The translations under genes were made by a program, and so were the position numbers. A DNA stretch of 64,000 bases, from the NCBI RefSeq assembly GCF_013377855.1, contig NZ_JABXYJ010000001.1, forward strand, positions 124,001-188,000, read 5' to 3'. The stretch comes from Cognatundibacterium oligocarboniphilum. GTDB lineage: Bacteria > Pseudomonadota > Gammaproteobacteria > Burkholderiales > Burkholderiaceae_D. This document shows, piece by piece, positions 1 through 9,111 of this stretch. How positions within the stretch are numbered: the stretch's first letter is position 1; the number at the start of each line of letters is the position of its first letter. Below the pieces are notes generated by a model. That model ran no database searches. It saw nothing but the letters and a program-made list of their open reading frames with translations, and was not told where the DNA came from.

Positions 1-693
1 GCAGAACAGGTCAAGACCGCGCTCAAAGCCTTGTTACTGGAACTGCTGACGCCATTGCAAAAACCGCTGGAGCTGGGACGATACCAGCCACTGGTCATGA
101 TGATTACCGGGGTCAACGGCGCCGGAAAAACCACCACCATCGGCAAACTGGCCAAACATTTGCAGGTGCATCAGCAATCCGTCATCCTCGCTGCTGGAGA
201 CACTTTCCGTGCAGCGGCCAGAGAGCAGCTTGCAATCTGGGGCGAACGCAATGATGTGACCGTGATTGCGCAGGAATCCGGCGATCCGGCTGCAGTGGCG
301 TTTGATGCCGTCGCTTCTGCGCGCGCGCGCGGCACCGATGTCGTCATGGTGGACACGGCAGGTCGTTTGCCAACGCAGTTACACCTGATGGAAGAACTCA
401 GAAAAATCAAGCGGGTAATTGCCAAAGGCATGGATGGCGCACCACAAGAGGTCTTGCTGGTGATTGATGGGAATACCGGACAAAATGCCCTGGCTCAGGT
501 CAGAGCATTTGACGATGCCCTGCAACTCACCGGTCTGATCATCACCAAACTCGATGGCACAGCAAAAGGTGGCGTGCTGGCGGCGATTGCGAAAACCCGC
601 CCTGTACCGGTGTATTTCATTGGTGTCGGAGAACAGATTGAGGATTTACAACCTTTCAATGCACAGGAATTTGTCGACGCACTGCTGCAATAA
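1..693 (+). CDS. ftsY: Signal recognition particle receptor FtsY (5' truncated by window edge)
   Basis: This is the NG GTPase domain of FtsY, the membrane-associated SRP receptor that docks ribosome-SRP complexes to the Sec translocon. The frame is open from base 1, so the N-terminal part lies outside the window. Visible motifs are the P-loop GVNGAGKTTT, the G3 motif DTAGRLP and the G4 motif TKLDGTAKGG, and the C-terminus matches the usual FtsY end. It is followed 34 bases later by ftsE, the common proteobacterial order ftsY-ftsE-ftsX-rpoH. The SRP GTPase Ffh is the only close alternative; the neighbours and the absence of a C-terminal M domain argue for FtsY. Confidence 0.97.
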   Translation, partial: AEQVKTALKALLLELLTPLQKPLELGRYQPLVMMITGVNGAGKTTTIGKLAKHLQVHQQSVILAAGDTFRAAAREQLAIWGERNDVTVIAQESGDPAAVAFDAVASARARGTDVVMVDTAGRLPTQLHLMEELRKIKRVIAKGMDGAPQEVLLVIDGNTGQNALAQVRAFDDALQLTGLIITKLDGTAKGGVLAAIAKTRPVPVYFIGVGEQIEDLQPFNAQEFVDALLQ

Positions 694-727
694 TGCGCAA
701 TAACATTTACTGACTTCATCCATCGCC

Positions 728-1402
728 ATGATCGAATTTGATAACGTTTCCAAGCAGTATTCGCGTGACGCTTATGCTTTGCGTGATATTTTCTTATCGA
801 TTCCGGATGGTGAACTGGTGTTTCTGGCAGGCCCGTCCGGAGCCGGCAAATCCACCCTGCTCAAAATGATTGCGGGAATAGAAAAACCAAGCCATGGCCG
901 GGTAATCGTGAATGGCCAGGATATCAGCAAATTAAAATCCGGCAGCCTGCCCTACCTGCGCCGCAAACTGGGACTGATCCTGCAGGATCAGAAACTGCTG
1001 AATGACCGCAGCGTTTTGTCCAATGTGATGCTGCCCCTCATCGTTACCGGCGCAGCCAGCAGCGAAGCCGAAGCGCGGGCCCGCGTGGCGCTGGAAAAAG
1101 TCGGTCTGATCGACAAAGCATCAGCGTTGCCATTAAGCCTGTCCGGCGGAGAACAGCAGCGCGTGGCAATCGCCCGCGCGATTGTCAACCGGCCCAAAAT
1201 TATTCTGGCCGATGAACCGACTGCTTTTCTTGACCGGGACAATGCCAATAAGGTACTCAGTGCGCTGAAAGCCTTTCAGAGCGCCGGTGTTACCTGCCTG
1301 ATCTCCAGTCATGACGAGCAATTTCTCGACCAGGCCAACCGCGTTATTTATCTGAGCCATGGGCAGGTCACCGATACCTGGAATGCGGCAGTGGCCGCCT
1401 GA
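728..1402 (+). CDS. ftsE: Cell division ATP-binding protein FtsE
   Basis: FtsE is the cytoplasmic ATPase of the FtsEX complex, which sits at the divisome and activates periplasmic peptidoglycan hydrolases through FtsX. The 224-residue length is standard. Walker A is GPSGAGKST (35-43), the ABC signature LSGGEQQR (138-145), Walker B ILADEP (about 159-164), and the switch His is about residue 195. It lies 24 bases before ftsX, so the two are very probably co-transcribed and co-assembled. Confidence 0.97.
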   Translation: MIEFDNVSKQYSRDAYALRDIFLSIPDGELVFLAGPSGAGKSTLLKMIAGIEKPSHGRVIVNGQDISKLKSGSLPYLRRKLGLILQDQKLLNDRSVLSNVMLPLIVTGAASSEAEARARVALEKVGLIDKASALPLSLSGGEQQRVAIARAIVNRPKIILADEPTAFLDRDNANKVLSALKAFQSAGVTCLISSHDEQFLDQANRVIYLSHGQVTDTWNAAVAA

Positions 1403-1426
1403 CCCCGGATTTTTAAGGATACTCGT

Positions 1427-2341
1427 ATGACGATCTGGTTTCGTGAACACCTGTTTGCACTGCGCAGCGCATTCACTCATTTGCGCGCAGGCACCGGGAA
1501 TTTCCTGTTCAATGTGCTGGTGGTCGCGATTGCGCTGGCATTGCCGATCGCTGGTCTGACGCTGATTGAAAACGTGCGGCCAGTCTCTTCGCAATTGTCG
1601 ATTGAACCTGAAATCAGTATTTTCCTTAATACCGACACACCACGTGAGAGCGCAACCGCCTTGTCTGTTCCGATCAAAAAGCTGCTGAAGGAACGCAGTA
1701 TCAGCGGCAAACTGAATTTCATTCCGAAAGACAAAGCGCTGGCTGCCATGCAGGATTCTTCCAGCCTCGCTGAAGTCTTATCAACGCTCGGCGGCAACCC
1801 CTTGCCGGACGCCTATGTACTATCGCTCTCCAATAGCGATGCGGGTAAGCTCGATAGCCTGACAGAACAACTCAGGGCCTTGCCGGATGTGGATGTGGTG
1901 CAGGTGGATTCGGCCTGGGTTAAACGCCTGGCGGCACTGGTTCAGATTCTGGAAATGGGTTTACTGTTCCTTGCCGTGACACTGGGAATGGTTGTGATTG
2001 TCGTGGTGTTCAATGCCACGCGGCTGCAAGTCATTTCGCATCAGGCAGAAATTTCCGTCACCCGTTTGCTGGGCGCAACCAACAGCTTCATTCACCGCCC
2101 GTACTACTACACCGGCGCTATGCTGGGTTTGCTGGCAGGTTTACTGGCGCTGGGCGTGATCGCGGCAGCATTGCAACCCTTAAACCAGAGCATTGCCGAA
2201 TTTGCCAGACTGTATGCTTCAGAATTTCGCCTGGTTCCGCTGGGCATCATTCCCAGCCTTGCATTACTCGGGATCAGCATGCTGCTGGGACTGACGGGCG
2301 CCTATCTGTCAGTGCGCCGGCAACTGGCCCGGGCAATCTGA
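1427..2341 (+). CDS. ftsX: Cell division protein FtsX (permease-like)
   Basis: FtsX is the membrane partner of FtsE and carries the ATPase signal to murein hydrolase activators outside the membrane. The 304-residue protein has an N-terminal membrane segment (about 26-48), a roughly 120-residue periplasmic loop, then three more membrane segments (about 176-197, 224-246 and 272-293), the FtsX/MacB topology. A GGA-type ribosome site precedes the ATG. Nothing is missing relative to the family. Confidence 0.96.
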   Translation: MTIWFREHLFALRSAFTHLRAGTGNFLFNVLVVAIALALPIAGLTLIENVRPVSSQLSIEPEISIFLNTDTPRESATALSVPIKKLLKERSISGKLNFIPKDKALAAMQDSSSLAEVLSTLGGNPLPDAYVLSLSNSDAGKLDSLTEQLRALPDVDVVQVDSAWVKRLAALVQILEMGLLFLAVTLGMVVIVVVFNATRLQVISHQAEISVTRLLGATNSFIHRPYYYTGAMLGLLAGLLALGVIAAALQPLNQSIAEFARLYASEFRLVPLGIIPSLALLGISMLLGLTGAYLSVRRQLARAI

Positions 2342-2493
2342 TATTCATTGCATTTATCATACGAAACTTTCTCCGGTTTCCTGACTCTAAGATACAAGAA
2401 GCCCCTTTCATGCAGTGATGATCCAAAGCAAAAAATGGTGGGAATGTGAAATTTTCATCAATTTTTTGCAAAAAAGATCATTTTTCAGCAAAA

Positions 2494-2520
2494 TTAGCAC
2501 TCTTCTCAAGAGAGTGCTAA
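2494..2520. promoter_or_regulatory. CIRCE operator (HrcA-binding site) upstream of rpoH
   Basis: A perfect CIRCE inverted repeat, TTAGCACTC-N9-GAGTGCTAA, lies 69 bases before the rpoH start. HrcA binds this element and represses heat-shock genes until it is inactivated by stress. A -10-like TAATAT (2518-2523) overlaps the right arm and a weak -35-like TTAGCA overlaps the left arm, so bound HrcA would block RNA polymerase. The match to consensus is complete; the promoter placement is inference. Confidence 0.93.
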
Positions 2521-2589
2521 TATAGGGTTTAAGAAGCTGGGTCTGCATCTCTTTCAGCAGACCGGCAGCAATGAGGAGGAACTACCGCA

Positions 2590-3480
2590 ATGACTTCGAC
2601 ACAACTTATCCCGGCAACAGACAGCACCGCGCTGACCTTGGGTTTCAGTGGTACGCTCGGAAATATTGACGCCTATATCTCTGCTGTTAACCGGCTGCCT
2701 ATGCTGACCCACGATGAAGAAGTGGATCTTGCCACCAAGCTGCGCGATCATCATGATCTCGCAGCGGCGCAGACACTGGTACTGTCCCATCTGCGGCTGG
2801 TTGTTTCGATTGCCCGCGGTTATCTGGGTTACGGTCTGCCGCATGCCGATCTGATTCAGGAAGGCAACATCGGTCTGATGAAAGCCGTCAAACGCTTCGA
2901 CCCGGATCAGGGTGTCCGTCTGGTGTCTTATGCCATGCACTGGATCAAAGCTGAGATGCATGAATACATCCTGAAAAACTGGCGTCTGGTGAAAGTGGCG
3001 ACGACAAAAGCACAGCGCAAGCTGTTCTTTAATCTGCGCAGCCACAAAGAAGGTCTGGAAACCATGTCGCCCAAGCAGATTGATGCGCTGGCCAAGACGC
3101 TGGATGTTAAACGGGAAGAAGTCATCGAGATGGAAATGCGCCTGTCTGGACATGACATCGCTCTGGATGCATCAAACGACGATGATGACGACAAATTTGC
3201 ACCGATTGCGTATCTGAAAACCGAGTCAGAGGAACCAACCCGAGTGCTGGAAACCCGGCAGTACGATCGTCTGCAGAGCGAAGGTCTGGAATCTGCGCTG
3301 GCAAAACTGGATGCCCGTTCACGTCACATCATTGAAGCACGCTGGCTCAAAAATGATGATGGCTCCGGTGCGACCTTGCATGAACTGGCCGATGAATATG
3401 GCGTATCTGCAGAGCGCATCCGCCAGATCGAGAGTGCTGCCCTGAAAAAAATGAAAGGCGCATTGAGCGCATTTTCCTGA
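2590..3480 (+). CDS. rpoH: Heat-shock RNA polymerase sigma factor RpoH (sigma-32)
   Basis: Alternative sigma factor that directs polymerase to heat-shock promoters (chaperones, proteases). The 296-residue protein has region 2 with DLIQEGNIGLMKAVKRFDP (about 88-106), the RpoH-specific box QRKLFFNLR (142-150) that separates it from RpoD and RpoS, and a C-terminal region 4.2 helix-turn-helix (about 263-290). A strong GAGGAGGA ribosome site lies 9 bases before the ATG. A CIRCE operator upstream implies HrcA control, and a hairpin terminator follows. Confidence 0.97.
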   Translation: MTSTQLIPATDSTALTLGFSGTLGNIDAYISAVNRLPMLTHDEEVDLATKLRDHHDLAAAQTLVLSHLRLVVSIARGYLGYGLPHADLIQEGNIGLMKAVKRFDPDQGVRLVSYAMHWIKAEMHEYILKNWRLVKVATTKAQRKLFFNLRSHKEGLETMSPKQIDALAKTLDVKREEVIEMEMRLSGHDIALDASNDDDDDKFAPIAYLKTESEEPTRVLETRQYDRLQSEGLESALAKLDARSRHIIEARWLKNDDGSGATLHELADEYGVSAERIRQIESAALKKMKGALSAFS

Positions 3481-3502
3481 GTTCGGCAGACAACGATAAA
3501 AG

Positions 3503-3527
3503 GGCACTCCCTGGAGTGCCTTTTTTT
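3503..3527 (+). terminator. Rho-independent terminator after rpoH
   Basis: Stem GGCACTCC / GGAGTGCC with a 2-base nominal loop (the hairpin probably opens to 4), followed directly by seven T. It starts 23 bases after the rpoH stop codon and ends the ftsY-rpoH transcription direction ahead of the convergent oxidase cluster. Confidence 0.9.
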
Positions 3528-3557
3528 GTTTCTCAACATCTGAAAAATGCATTATCC

Positions 3558-3634
3558 GGGGAGTATCTGCCATTTTACGCTGATCGTCCGCATCAACAAA
3601 CGGGCTTTCGACATACTCCCCCTGGTATTTTTTT
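3558..3634. repeat. Dispersed intergenic element, copy 1 (GGGGAGTAT...ACATACTCCCCC)
   Basis: GGGGAGTAT (3558-3566) and ATACTCCCC form perfect 9-base inverted arms around about 46 bases that include TTTTACGCTGA (3573-3583); a run of eight T follows the right arm. The same modules recur at 60508-60579, and the ACATACTCCCC core also at 24861-24948. It sits between the converging ends of rpoH and the SCO gene. Function unknown: it could be a terminator-like hairpin or a small non-autonomous repeat. Confidence 0.6.
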
Positions 3635-3690
3635 TGGGGTTCAACGTGCATGTTTCATTCGCATCCCGATCCATGCCGTAAAACTGCTAT

Positions 3691-4275
3691 TTATTTCAGC
3701 AATAATTTCAGATCGTGCACGATTGGTTCTGCGCCCTGCCCGTGACGCAGGAACAGGCGGATTCGTCCTTCGGTGTCAAACACATAGCTCCCGGCCGTGT
3801 GATCCATCGTATAGCTGGTCGGTGTTTTACCCGGAACTTTCTGATAATACACTTTAAAATCTTTCGCTACCTTGGCCGTGGCTGCCGCATCGCCATACAG
3901 TCCGAGGAAACGGCGATCAAAATTCGGAACGTAAGAAGCCAGCAAAGCCTGCGTATCACGCTCAGGATCAAGAGTCACGAACAGTACCTGGACTTTATCA
4001 GCCTGATCGCCCATCTGCTGCATCACAGTGGCCATTTCCGCCATAGTAGTCGGGCAGACGTCGGGGCATTGGGTGTAACCAAAAAAGATCACGACCAGCT
4101 TGCCGCGAAAATCCTGCAAGGTACGCAGTTTTCCATTGTGGTCGGTGAGGGCAAAGTCTTTGGCATAATCCAGACCGGTCAGGTCGGTGTTATTCCACTT
4201 TTCAGCCGGTTTGCCACAGGCTGTCAGCATCACTGCGAGTACGGCAATCAGGAGTGTTGTGAGAAATTTCATCAT
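3691..4275 (-). CDS. SCO1/SenC family copper-binding lipoprotein (CuA centre assembly)
   Basis: Thioredoxin-fold copper chaperone that helps load the CuA site of oxidase subunit II. The 194-residue protein has a lipoprotein signal peptide with lipobox LTAC (Cys 20), the copper ligands CPDVC (Cys 70 and Cys 74) and the conserved His in TMDHT (about 159). The start overlaps the end of the heme O synthase gene by 4 bases, making it the last gene of the oxidase assembly operon. Family assignment is firm. Confidence 0.93.
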   Translation of the reverse strand: MMKFLTTLLIAVLAVMLTACGKPAEKWNNTDLTGLDYAKDFALTDHNGKLRTLQDFRGKLVVIFFGYTQCPDVCPTTMAEMATVMQQMGDQADKVQVLFVTLDPERDTQALLASYVPNFDRRFLGLYGDAAATAKVAKDFKVYYQKVPGKTPTSYTMDHTAGSYVFDTEGRIRLFLRHGQGAEPIVHDLKLLLK

Positions 4276-5168
4276 TTTAAATAATGGTCGACCAACAGCG
4301 CAGCAAACAGCAGCGACAGGTAAATAATCGAATAAGTAAAAGTCTTGCGGGCCAGGATATCGTTATAGTGACGGTACATCTGCCAGGCGTACCACAGGAA
4401 AATCCCTCCCAGAATCAGGGCACTGATCAGGTAAATCAGTCCACTCATATGCACCGCGTAAGGCAGCATGGTCGTCGCCACCAGGGCGATCGTATACAGC
4501 CAGATATGGAAGCGGGTGAATTCCGGACCATGCGTCACCGGCAGCATCGGCAAACCGGAACGGGCATAGTCATCGCGCCGGTACATCGCCAGCGCCCAGA
4601 AATGCGGGGGAGTCCAGACAAAAATAATCAATACCAGCAGCCAGGCCTGCATCGGCACATCATTGGCGACCGCCGCCCAACCCAGTGCCGGCGGCATTGC
4701 ACCGGACAAACCGCCAATCACGATATTTTGCGGCGTGGCCGGCTTCAGGAGCACGGTATAAATCACGGCATAGCCGACAAACGTTACAAAGGTCAGCCAC
4801 ATGGTCAGGGGATTGACCAGCGTGTACAACACCAGCATTCCCATGCCGCCAAGCACGCCGGAAAACACCAGTGTCTGCAAGGCACTGATTTCACCGGCTG
4901 CAGTGGCGCGGCGAGCCGTGCGCGCCATGCGGGAGTCGATTTCGCGCTCCACCAGGCAATTCACTGCAAAGGCGGCGCTGGCAAGCAGCCAGATGCCAAT
5001 CGTCGCCGCGATCAGAATGCGCCAGTCGGGTAAGTCGGGCGTCGCCAGAAACATGCCGATCACGGCGCAGAATACCGCCAGCTGCGTCACACGTGGCTTG
5101 GTCAGCGCCCAGTACTGCGCGAAACGGTTGGAAGGCAAACGAAGAGTAGTAGTCATAGTATCAGTCAT
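4272..5168 (-). CDS. ctaB: Protoheme IX farnesyltransferase (heme O synthase)
   Basis: Integral-membrane UbiA-family prenyltransferase that adds a farnesyl group to heme B to make heme O, the precursor of heme A. The Asp/Glu-rich substrate motif with N...[14 protein letters not shown] is visible in the first cytoplasmic loop, and there are about nine hydrophobic segments. The open frame extends to 5195, but the ATG at 5168 overlaps the ctaA stop and suggests translational coupling; another ATG lies at 5156. It directly follows heme A synthase, the next enzyme in the pathway. Confidence 0.94.
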   Translation of the reverse strand: MTDTMTTTLRLPSNRFAQYWALTKPRVTQLAVFCAVIGMFLATPDLPDWRILIAATIGIWLLASAAFAVNCLVEREIDSRMARTARRATAAGEISALQTLVFSGVLGGMGMLVLYTLVNPLTMWLTFVTFVGYAVIYTVLLKPATPQNIVIGGLSGAMPPALGWAAVANDVPMQAWLLVLIIFVWTPPHFWALAMYRRDDYARSGLPMLPVTHGPEFTRFHIWLYTIALVATTMLPYAVHMSGLIYLISALILGGIFLWYAWQMYRHYNDILARKTFTYSIIYLSLLFAALLVDHYLK

Positions 5169-6237
5169 CAACGGCACGGCGTGCCTGCTGGACACGGTAG
5201 TTTAACATGCTCAGCAGCAGCACCAGTGCAGCGGCTCCGCCATTGTGCAAAACCGCCAGCAACAGCGGCCACGCAAAAAAAACGGTGGAAATACCGATTG
5301 CCAGCTGAAGTCCGATCGCTATCGCCAGATAACGGGCAAGACGACTGAATTCAGCCACACGTGCGGCATTCCAGGTGGTATACAACACGGCAACCATCAC
5401 CAGTAAGGCGAAATTCCGGTGTACCCAGTGTATAGCCACGAGTGCGGCAAACGGCAAATATTCCCCACTGACCGTTTGTCCGAGTTGCCGCCAAAGACTG
5501 AAGCCATGTCCGAAATCCATGGCTGGCATCCAACTACCCTGACACAAAGGATAATCGTGACAGGCGAGTGCTGCATAGTTGGTGCTGACCCACCCGCCAA
5601 GGGCAATTTGCATGAATACCAGAATCAGCGCGATTCGTGCCGGCCAGACCAGCGACACGGCCTTCGCTGTAGTAATCATTGTTCTGGGACGTTGCTGTTC
5701 AAGCGCAGCAGCCAGCAATGCCAGCAAACCCATTGCCAACAGCAGATGAGAGGTTACGATGATGGGTTGCAATTTCATCGTGACCGTCCATTTGCCAAAT
5801 GCTCCTTGCAGGCAGACAAAAAAGAGCAGGAAAGTCGGTAGCCACGGCGAGATTCCGGTTTCACGTCTTTTTTTCCATGCCAGCACGACCTGCGCAATAA
5901 TCAGCAGCCCGACACTCATGGCCAGGTAACGATGGATCATTTCTATCCATGCTTTCTGGACAGTGACCGGCCCGGTCGGCATCGCTATTTCAGCGGCCCG
6001 GATGTCGGCATGTGATTGCAGCGGATTGGCCTGCCCGTAGCAGCCCGGCCAGTCGGGACAACCCAGTCCGGAATCGGTAAGCCGGGTAAATGCCCCGAAC
6101 ATGATTAATTCAAACGTCAGGGCGACAGTGACGGCAGCCAGCTTGCGATGTTTGCTGGGCTCACGGGAAAAATAAACCATGGACAATGGCAGCAGGGCAA
6201 CGCCGATTCCAATCAGAGCAAGTTGCAGCAGCATCAT
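5161..6237 (-). CDS. ctaA: Heme A synthase (COX15/CtaA family)
   Basis: Membrane monooxygenase that oxidises the C8 methyl of heme O to the formyl group of heme A for the aa3 oxidase. The 358-residue protein has about eight membrane segments and the paired His-containing helices of the family ([39 protein letters not shown]). An extracellular Cys pair ([13 protein letters not shown]) matches the disulfide loop seen in this family. It overlaps its neighbours by a few bases at both ends, so it is clearly in an operon. Confidence 0.95.
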   Translation of the reverse strand: MMLLQLALIGIGVALLPLSMVYFSREPSKHRKLAAVTVALTFELIMFGAFTRLTDSGLGCPDWPGCYGQANPLQSHADIRAAEIAMPTGPVTVQKAWIEMIHRYLAMSVGLLIIAQVVLAWKKRRETGISPWLPTFLLFFVCLQGAFGKWTVTMKLQPIIVTSHLLLAMGLLALLAAALEQQRPRTMITTAKAVSLVWPARIALILVFMQIALGGWVSTNYAALACHDYPLCQGSWMPAMDFGHGFSLWRQLGQTVSGEYLPFAALVAIHWVHRNFALLVMVAVLYTTWNAARVAEFSRLARYLAIAIGLQLAIGISTVFFAWPLLLAVLHNGGAAALVLLLSMLNYRVQQARRAVDD

Positions 6238-6836
6238 CAGCCTATCGCAGAAGCACGGAGTAATTTGACCAGATCTTTTTTGATCTTATTCGGATCGGCA
6301 TCCTTCGGAAAACGCATCATCAGATTACCCAACGGGTCAATCAGATAAATATGATCGCTGATCTGCGTGCCGGCATCCGCTGGCAACCAGTGCTGCAATT
6401 CAGCAGGGGCAGTTTTCAGAATATGCATGCCGTCGTATTCGCGCAGCAGACTGGTGCTGACCGGCTGCTCATCCGTCACCATCCAGACGCGCTCAATGCG
6501 ATCCATTTCCTTTCCCTGCGCCAGACGTAGCTGTCGCATGTCGTACAGTCTTTTCTGACAAGCTGCCGCACAATCGCCTGTATCGACAGTCAGCATGATC
6601 CACTTGCCCTGATAGGCACTCAGCCCCTTCTCTGCCCTCGCATTACCAAGCGGCGTGGTCTGCATGACCGGCATCGGATACAGACGCGGATCCAGTATGG
6701 TGCCGTAATTGGTGCGTCCGGCAGGCTTGATAATGTAATAAGCGAGATAGGAACAAATCATGGGTGCGGCGCAAATCGCCAGCACCAGAAACAATTTCCT
6801 GCGTCCGTTAAGTTTTTGTTTGCTGTTTTCTTCCAC
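6237..6836 (-). CDS. Membrane-anchored SCO/thioredoxin-like protein of the oxidase cluster
   Basis: 199-residue protein with one N-terminal membrane anchor (about 14-36) and a periplasmic domain. The domain carries CAAAC (Cys 89 and Cys 93) and a downstream His in SDHIYLIDPLGN (His 162). That spacing of CxxxC and a late His resembles SCO copper chaperones, although overall similarity looks weak. Its position between SURF1 and heme A synthase points to a role in oxidase assembly, perhaps copper delivery or thiol reduction. The role is inferred, not established. Confidence 0.72.
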   Translation of the reverse strand: MEENSKQKLNGRRKLFLVLAICAAPMICSYLAYYIIKPAGRTNYGTILDPRLYPMPVMQTTPLGNARAEKGLSAYQGKWIMLTVDTGDCAAACQKRLYDMRQLRLAQGKEMDRIERVWMVTDEQPVSTSLLREYDGMHILKTAPAELQHWLPADAGTQISDHIYLIDPLGNLMMRFPKDADPNKIKKDLVKLLRASAIG

Positions 6837-7536
6837 GTCGGATTCCTGTCACCACAAAAAAAATCACCGTCATCACTGACAGCGCATACCACTGTAATGC
6901 ATACGCCCGATGTTTGCCGGCACCGGCATCAGGTCGCGGCCAGGCGCGCTCCAATCCGTCATCGGCCACGGATGTCTGCATCACCAGGACCGGAGATAAT
7001 GTCAGACCGGATGCGGCTGCCAGCGCTGATAAATCAAGATTCTGCAACAATACACCCGGGCGGATCGCATCAGGCTGCCCTAGCTGCATCACATGATCTG
7101 GCTGCGTCCGTATGCTGCCTTCAATTTCCACCACCCCTTCCGGGGTTCGCAACGGCAACACGCGGTTACGATCCTGCGGATCGCGCGGCTGCCAACCCCG
7201 CATCACCACGACAGCCTGCTGACTCCCTTCGGGCCGGAACGGCATCAGTACATAGCGGCCGGATACACCATTCAACGGACGGTTATCCAGATACAACGAC
7301 CATTGGGTTATAAATTGACCGCGCAACAATACCTTACTGAACTGCGGCAGCTGAGCCAGCTCCGCCCATTGCTGTACTCTGAGCGCCGGCATCTGCTGGC
7401 GCAACGTCATCTGACGGGTGATTGCTTCTTTTTCCAGTGCGCGGCCAGTTTGCCATTGTCCCAGCAAAATACCCGCCGCAGTCAGCACCAGAGTCAGAAT
7501 CAGGGGAAGCAGTCGGAAGCGTTGGAGCATGGGCAT
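6808..7536 (-). CDS. SURF1 family cytochrome oxidase assembly protein
   Basis: SURF1 proteins help insert heme A into oxidase subunit I. The 242-residue protein has the typical two-anchor layout: an N-terminal membrane segment (about 9-28), a large periplasmic domain with the LDNRPLNGVSGRYVLMPF motif, and a C-terminal segment (about 214-233). It overlaps the downstream SCO-like gene by 29 bases. The nearby 66-residue gene at 7599 is divergent. Confidence 0.94.
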   Translation of the reverse strand: MPMLQRFRLLPLILTLVLTAAGILLGQWQTGRALEKEAITRQMTLRQQMPALRVQQWAELAQLPQFSKVLLRGQFITQWSLYLDNRPLNGVSGRYVLMPFRPEGSQQAVVVMRGWQPRDPQDRNRVLPLRTPEGVVEIEGSIRTQPDHVMQLGQPDAIRPGVLLQNLDLSALAAASGLTLSPVLVMQTSVADDGLERAWPRPDAGAGKHRAYALQWYALSVMTVIFFVVTGIRRGRKQQTKT

Positions 7537-7598
7537 TCGCGGATTACCGTATTACAATGGGTCAATTATCGATCGTTTACCGGGGAGACAGGGTCAGC

Positions 7599-7799
7599 AT
7601 GAAAATTTTTGTTGCGATTGCATTTTTCCTCATTATTTTCAGCATGGGGTCAGCACTGGTCTATCTGATGAAAGATAAGGGGCGCAGTAACCGGACGGTA
7701 AAGGCGCTGGCGTTCCGGGTCGGTTTTTCCATCACTTTATTTATCCTGATACTGCTTGCCAATCACTTTGGCCTGATACAACCGACCGGTATCCGCTGA
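7599..7799 (+). CDS. Twin-transmembrane small protein (DUF2909-like)
   Basis: 66-residue protein with two hydrophobic segments, one from the N-terminus to about residue 24 and one about 40-60, separated by a short basic loop (KDKGRSNRTVKA). This matches the small DUF2909 proteins found beside betaproteobacterial oxidase genes. The frame is open from 7422, but the ATG at 7599 gives the hydrophobic N-terminus. It is the only plus-strand gene inside the oxidase cluster, divergent from SURF1. Function unknown. Confidence 0.75.
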   Translation: MKIFVAIAFFLIIFSMGSALVYLMKDKGRSNRTVKALAFRVGFSITLFILILLANHFGLIQPTGIR

Positions 7800-7948
7800 A
7801 CTCACTGAATCAACTGATATAGATACGGTACAAGCCCCATTTAACGGGCAAGTGATTGTACTAGTACTGTGAGATACCGCCCAGTCATCCAGTGACTTCC
7901 GCTACATCTGCGGCTGCCGATGCCACTACTGATTCAGGTCATAAGAAA

Positions 7949-7974
7949 AAGCCGCACTGACGTGCGGCTTTTTT
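7949..7974. terminator. Bidirectional hairpin terminator
   Basis: Stem AAGCCGCAC / GTGCGGCTT with loop TGAC, flanked by A-rich sequence on the left and T-rich sequence on the right, so it can serve both strands. It separates the 66-residue plus-strand gene from the converging subunit III gene. Confidence 0.87.
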
Positions 7975-7995
7975 ATTCGTCAGTTTAGCGAGATC

Positions 7996-8856
7996 TTACA
8001 GCCAGTAAACGACAACATACAGGCCCAGCCAAACAACGTCCACAAAGTGCCAGTACCATGCAGCACCTTCAAAAGCAAAATGATGATCCGGAGTGAAATG
8101 GCCTTTCAACACACGGAACAGCACGACTGACAGCATAATCGCCCCCATCGTGACATGAAAACCATGGAAGCCGGTCAGCATGAAGAATGTGGAACCATAA
8201 ATACCGGAAGTCAGTTTCAGATTCAGCTCATGATAAGCATGGATATACTCATAGGCCTGGAAGCCCATGAATACGGCGCCCAGGACGATCGTGGCAAACA
8301 GCCAGAATGCCGTCTTGCCGCGCTGGCCGGCACGCAGTGCATGATGCGCAATTGTCAGCGTGACGCCGGAAGTCAGCAACAATGCCGTATTGATCGTCGG
8401 AATAGGGAATGGCCCCATGGTCTTGAACGCTTCAATCGTGCCTGCCGGACCAGCATTGCCCCACTGTCCGGAAAAATCCGGCCAGAGCACTTTGTGATCC
8501 AGATCAGCCAGCCAGGGCATGGTGATACTGCGCGCATAAAACAGTGCGCCGAAAAATGCCGCGAAAAACATGACTTCAGAAAAAATAAACCAGCTCATGC
8601 TCCAGCGGTAGGACACGTCAATCCGTGCGCTGTACTTACCGCTTTCAGATTCTGCAATCGCATCACCAAACCAGTTATACAACACCACCAGCGTCAGAAA
8701 CACACCGGCCAGATTTGCGTAACTTCCCCAACTCAGACCATTCACCCAGGCAGATGCACCCAGCATAGTCAGCAATAAGGAAGAGCCTGCCAGAACCGGC
8801 CACTTAGAAGGTCCTGGTACAAAATAATACGGCGCTTTAGCGTGCGAAGAACTCAT
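7996..8856 (-). CDS. ctaE: Cytochrome c oxidase subunit III
   Basis: Core membrane subunit of the aa3-type oxidase, about 286 residues with seven hydrophobic helices and the conserved C-terminal block HHFAFEGAAWYWHFVDVVWL. The open frame starts at 8874, but a GGGAGA ribosome site fits the ATG at 8856 (MSSSHAKAPYY). It is downstream of ctaG and the DUF2970 gene in the operon. Confidence 0.96.
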   Translation of the reverse strand: MSSSHAKAPYYFVPGPSKWPVLAGSSLLLTMLGASAWVNGLSWGSYANLAGVFLTLVVLYNWFGDAIAESESGKYSARIDVSYRWSMSWFIFSEVMFFAAFFGALFYARSITMPWLADLDHKVLWPDFSGQWGNAGPAGTIEAFKTMGPFPIPTINTALLLTSGVTLTIAHHALRAGQRGKTAFWLFATIVLGAVFMGFQAYEYIHAYHELNLKLTSGIYGSTFFMLTGFHGFHVTMGAIMLSVVLFRVLKGHFTPDHHFAFEGAAWYWHFVDVVWLGLYVVVYWL

Positions 8857-8895
8857 TTCCATCTCCCGATGCATTTTAATGTACTGCTCAAATTG

Positions 8896-9111
8896 TTATT
8901 TTGCGACGACATACTTCACGATAAGCACCAGGGTTGAGACAAAAATCAACGCACCGATGATACCGGCAATAATGACATGAACCGGATTCAGCTCGGCTGC
9001 ATCCTGCTCATAGTCATTTTTCTTACGTATTCCCAGAAACGACCAGAACACGGCTTTGACTGTTGCGATAAAAGAAGCCTTGCGTTTTACCGCATTTTTC
9101 AATTCACTCAT
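8896..9111 (-). CDS. DUF2970 small membrane protein
   Basis: 71-residue protein with a basic amphipathic N-terminus (VKAVFWSFLGIRKK) and one membrane helix (about 47-68). Proteins of this type sit between the Cox11 and subunit III genes in betaproteobacterial oxidase clusters. Its start overlaps the end of ctaG by 4 bases, so the two are translationally coupled. A role in assembly or stability of the oxidase is inference from position. Confidence 0.8.
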   Translation of the reverse strand: MSELKNAVKRKASFIATVKAVFWSFLGIRKKNDYEQDAAELNPVHVIIAGIIGALIFVSTLVLIVKYVVAK

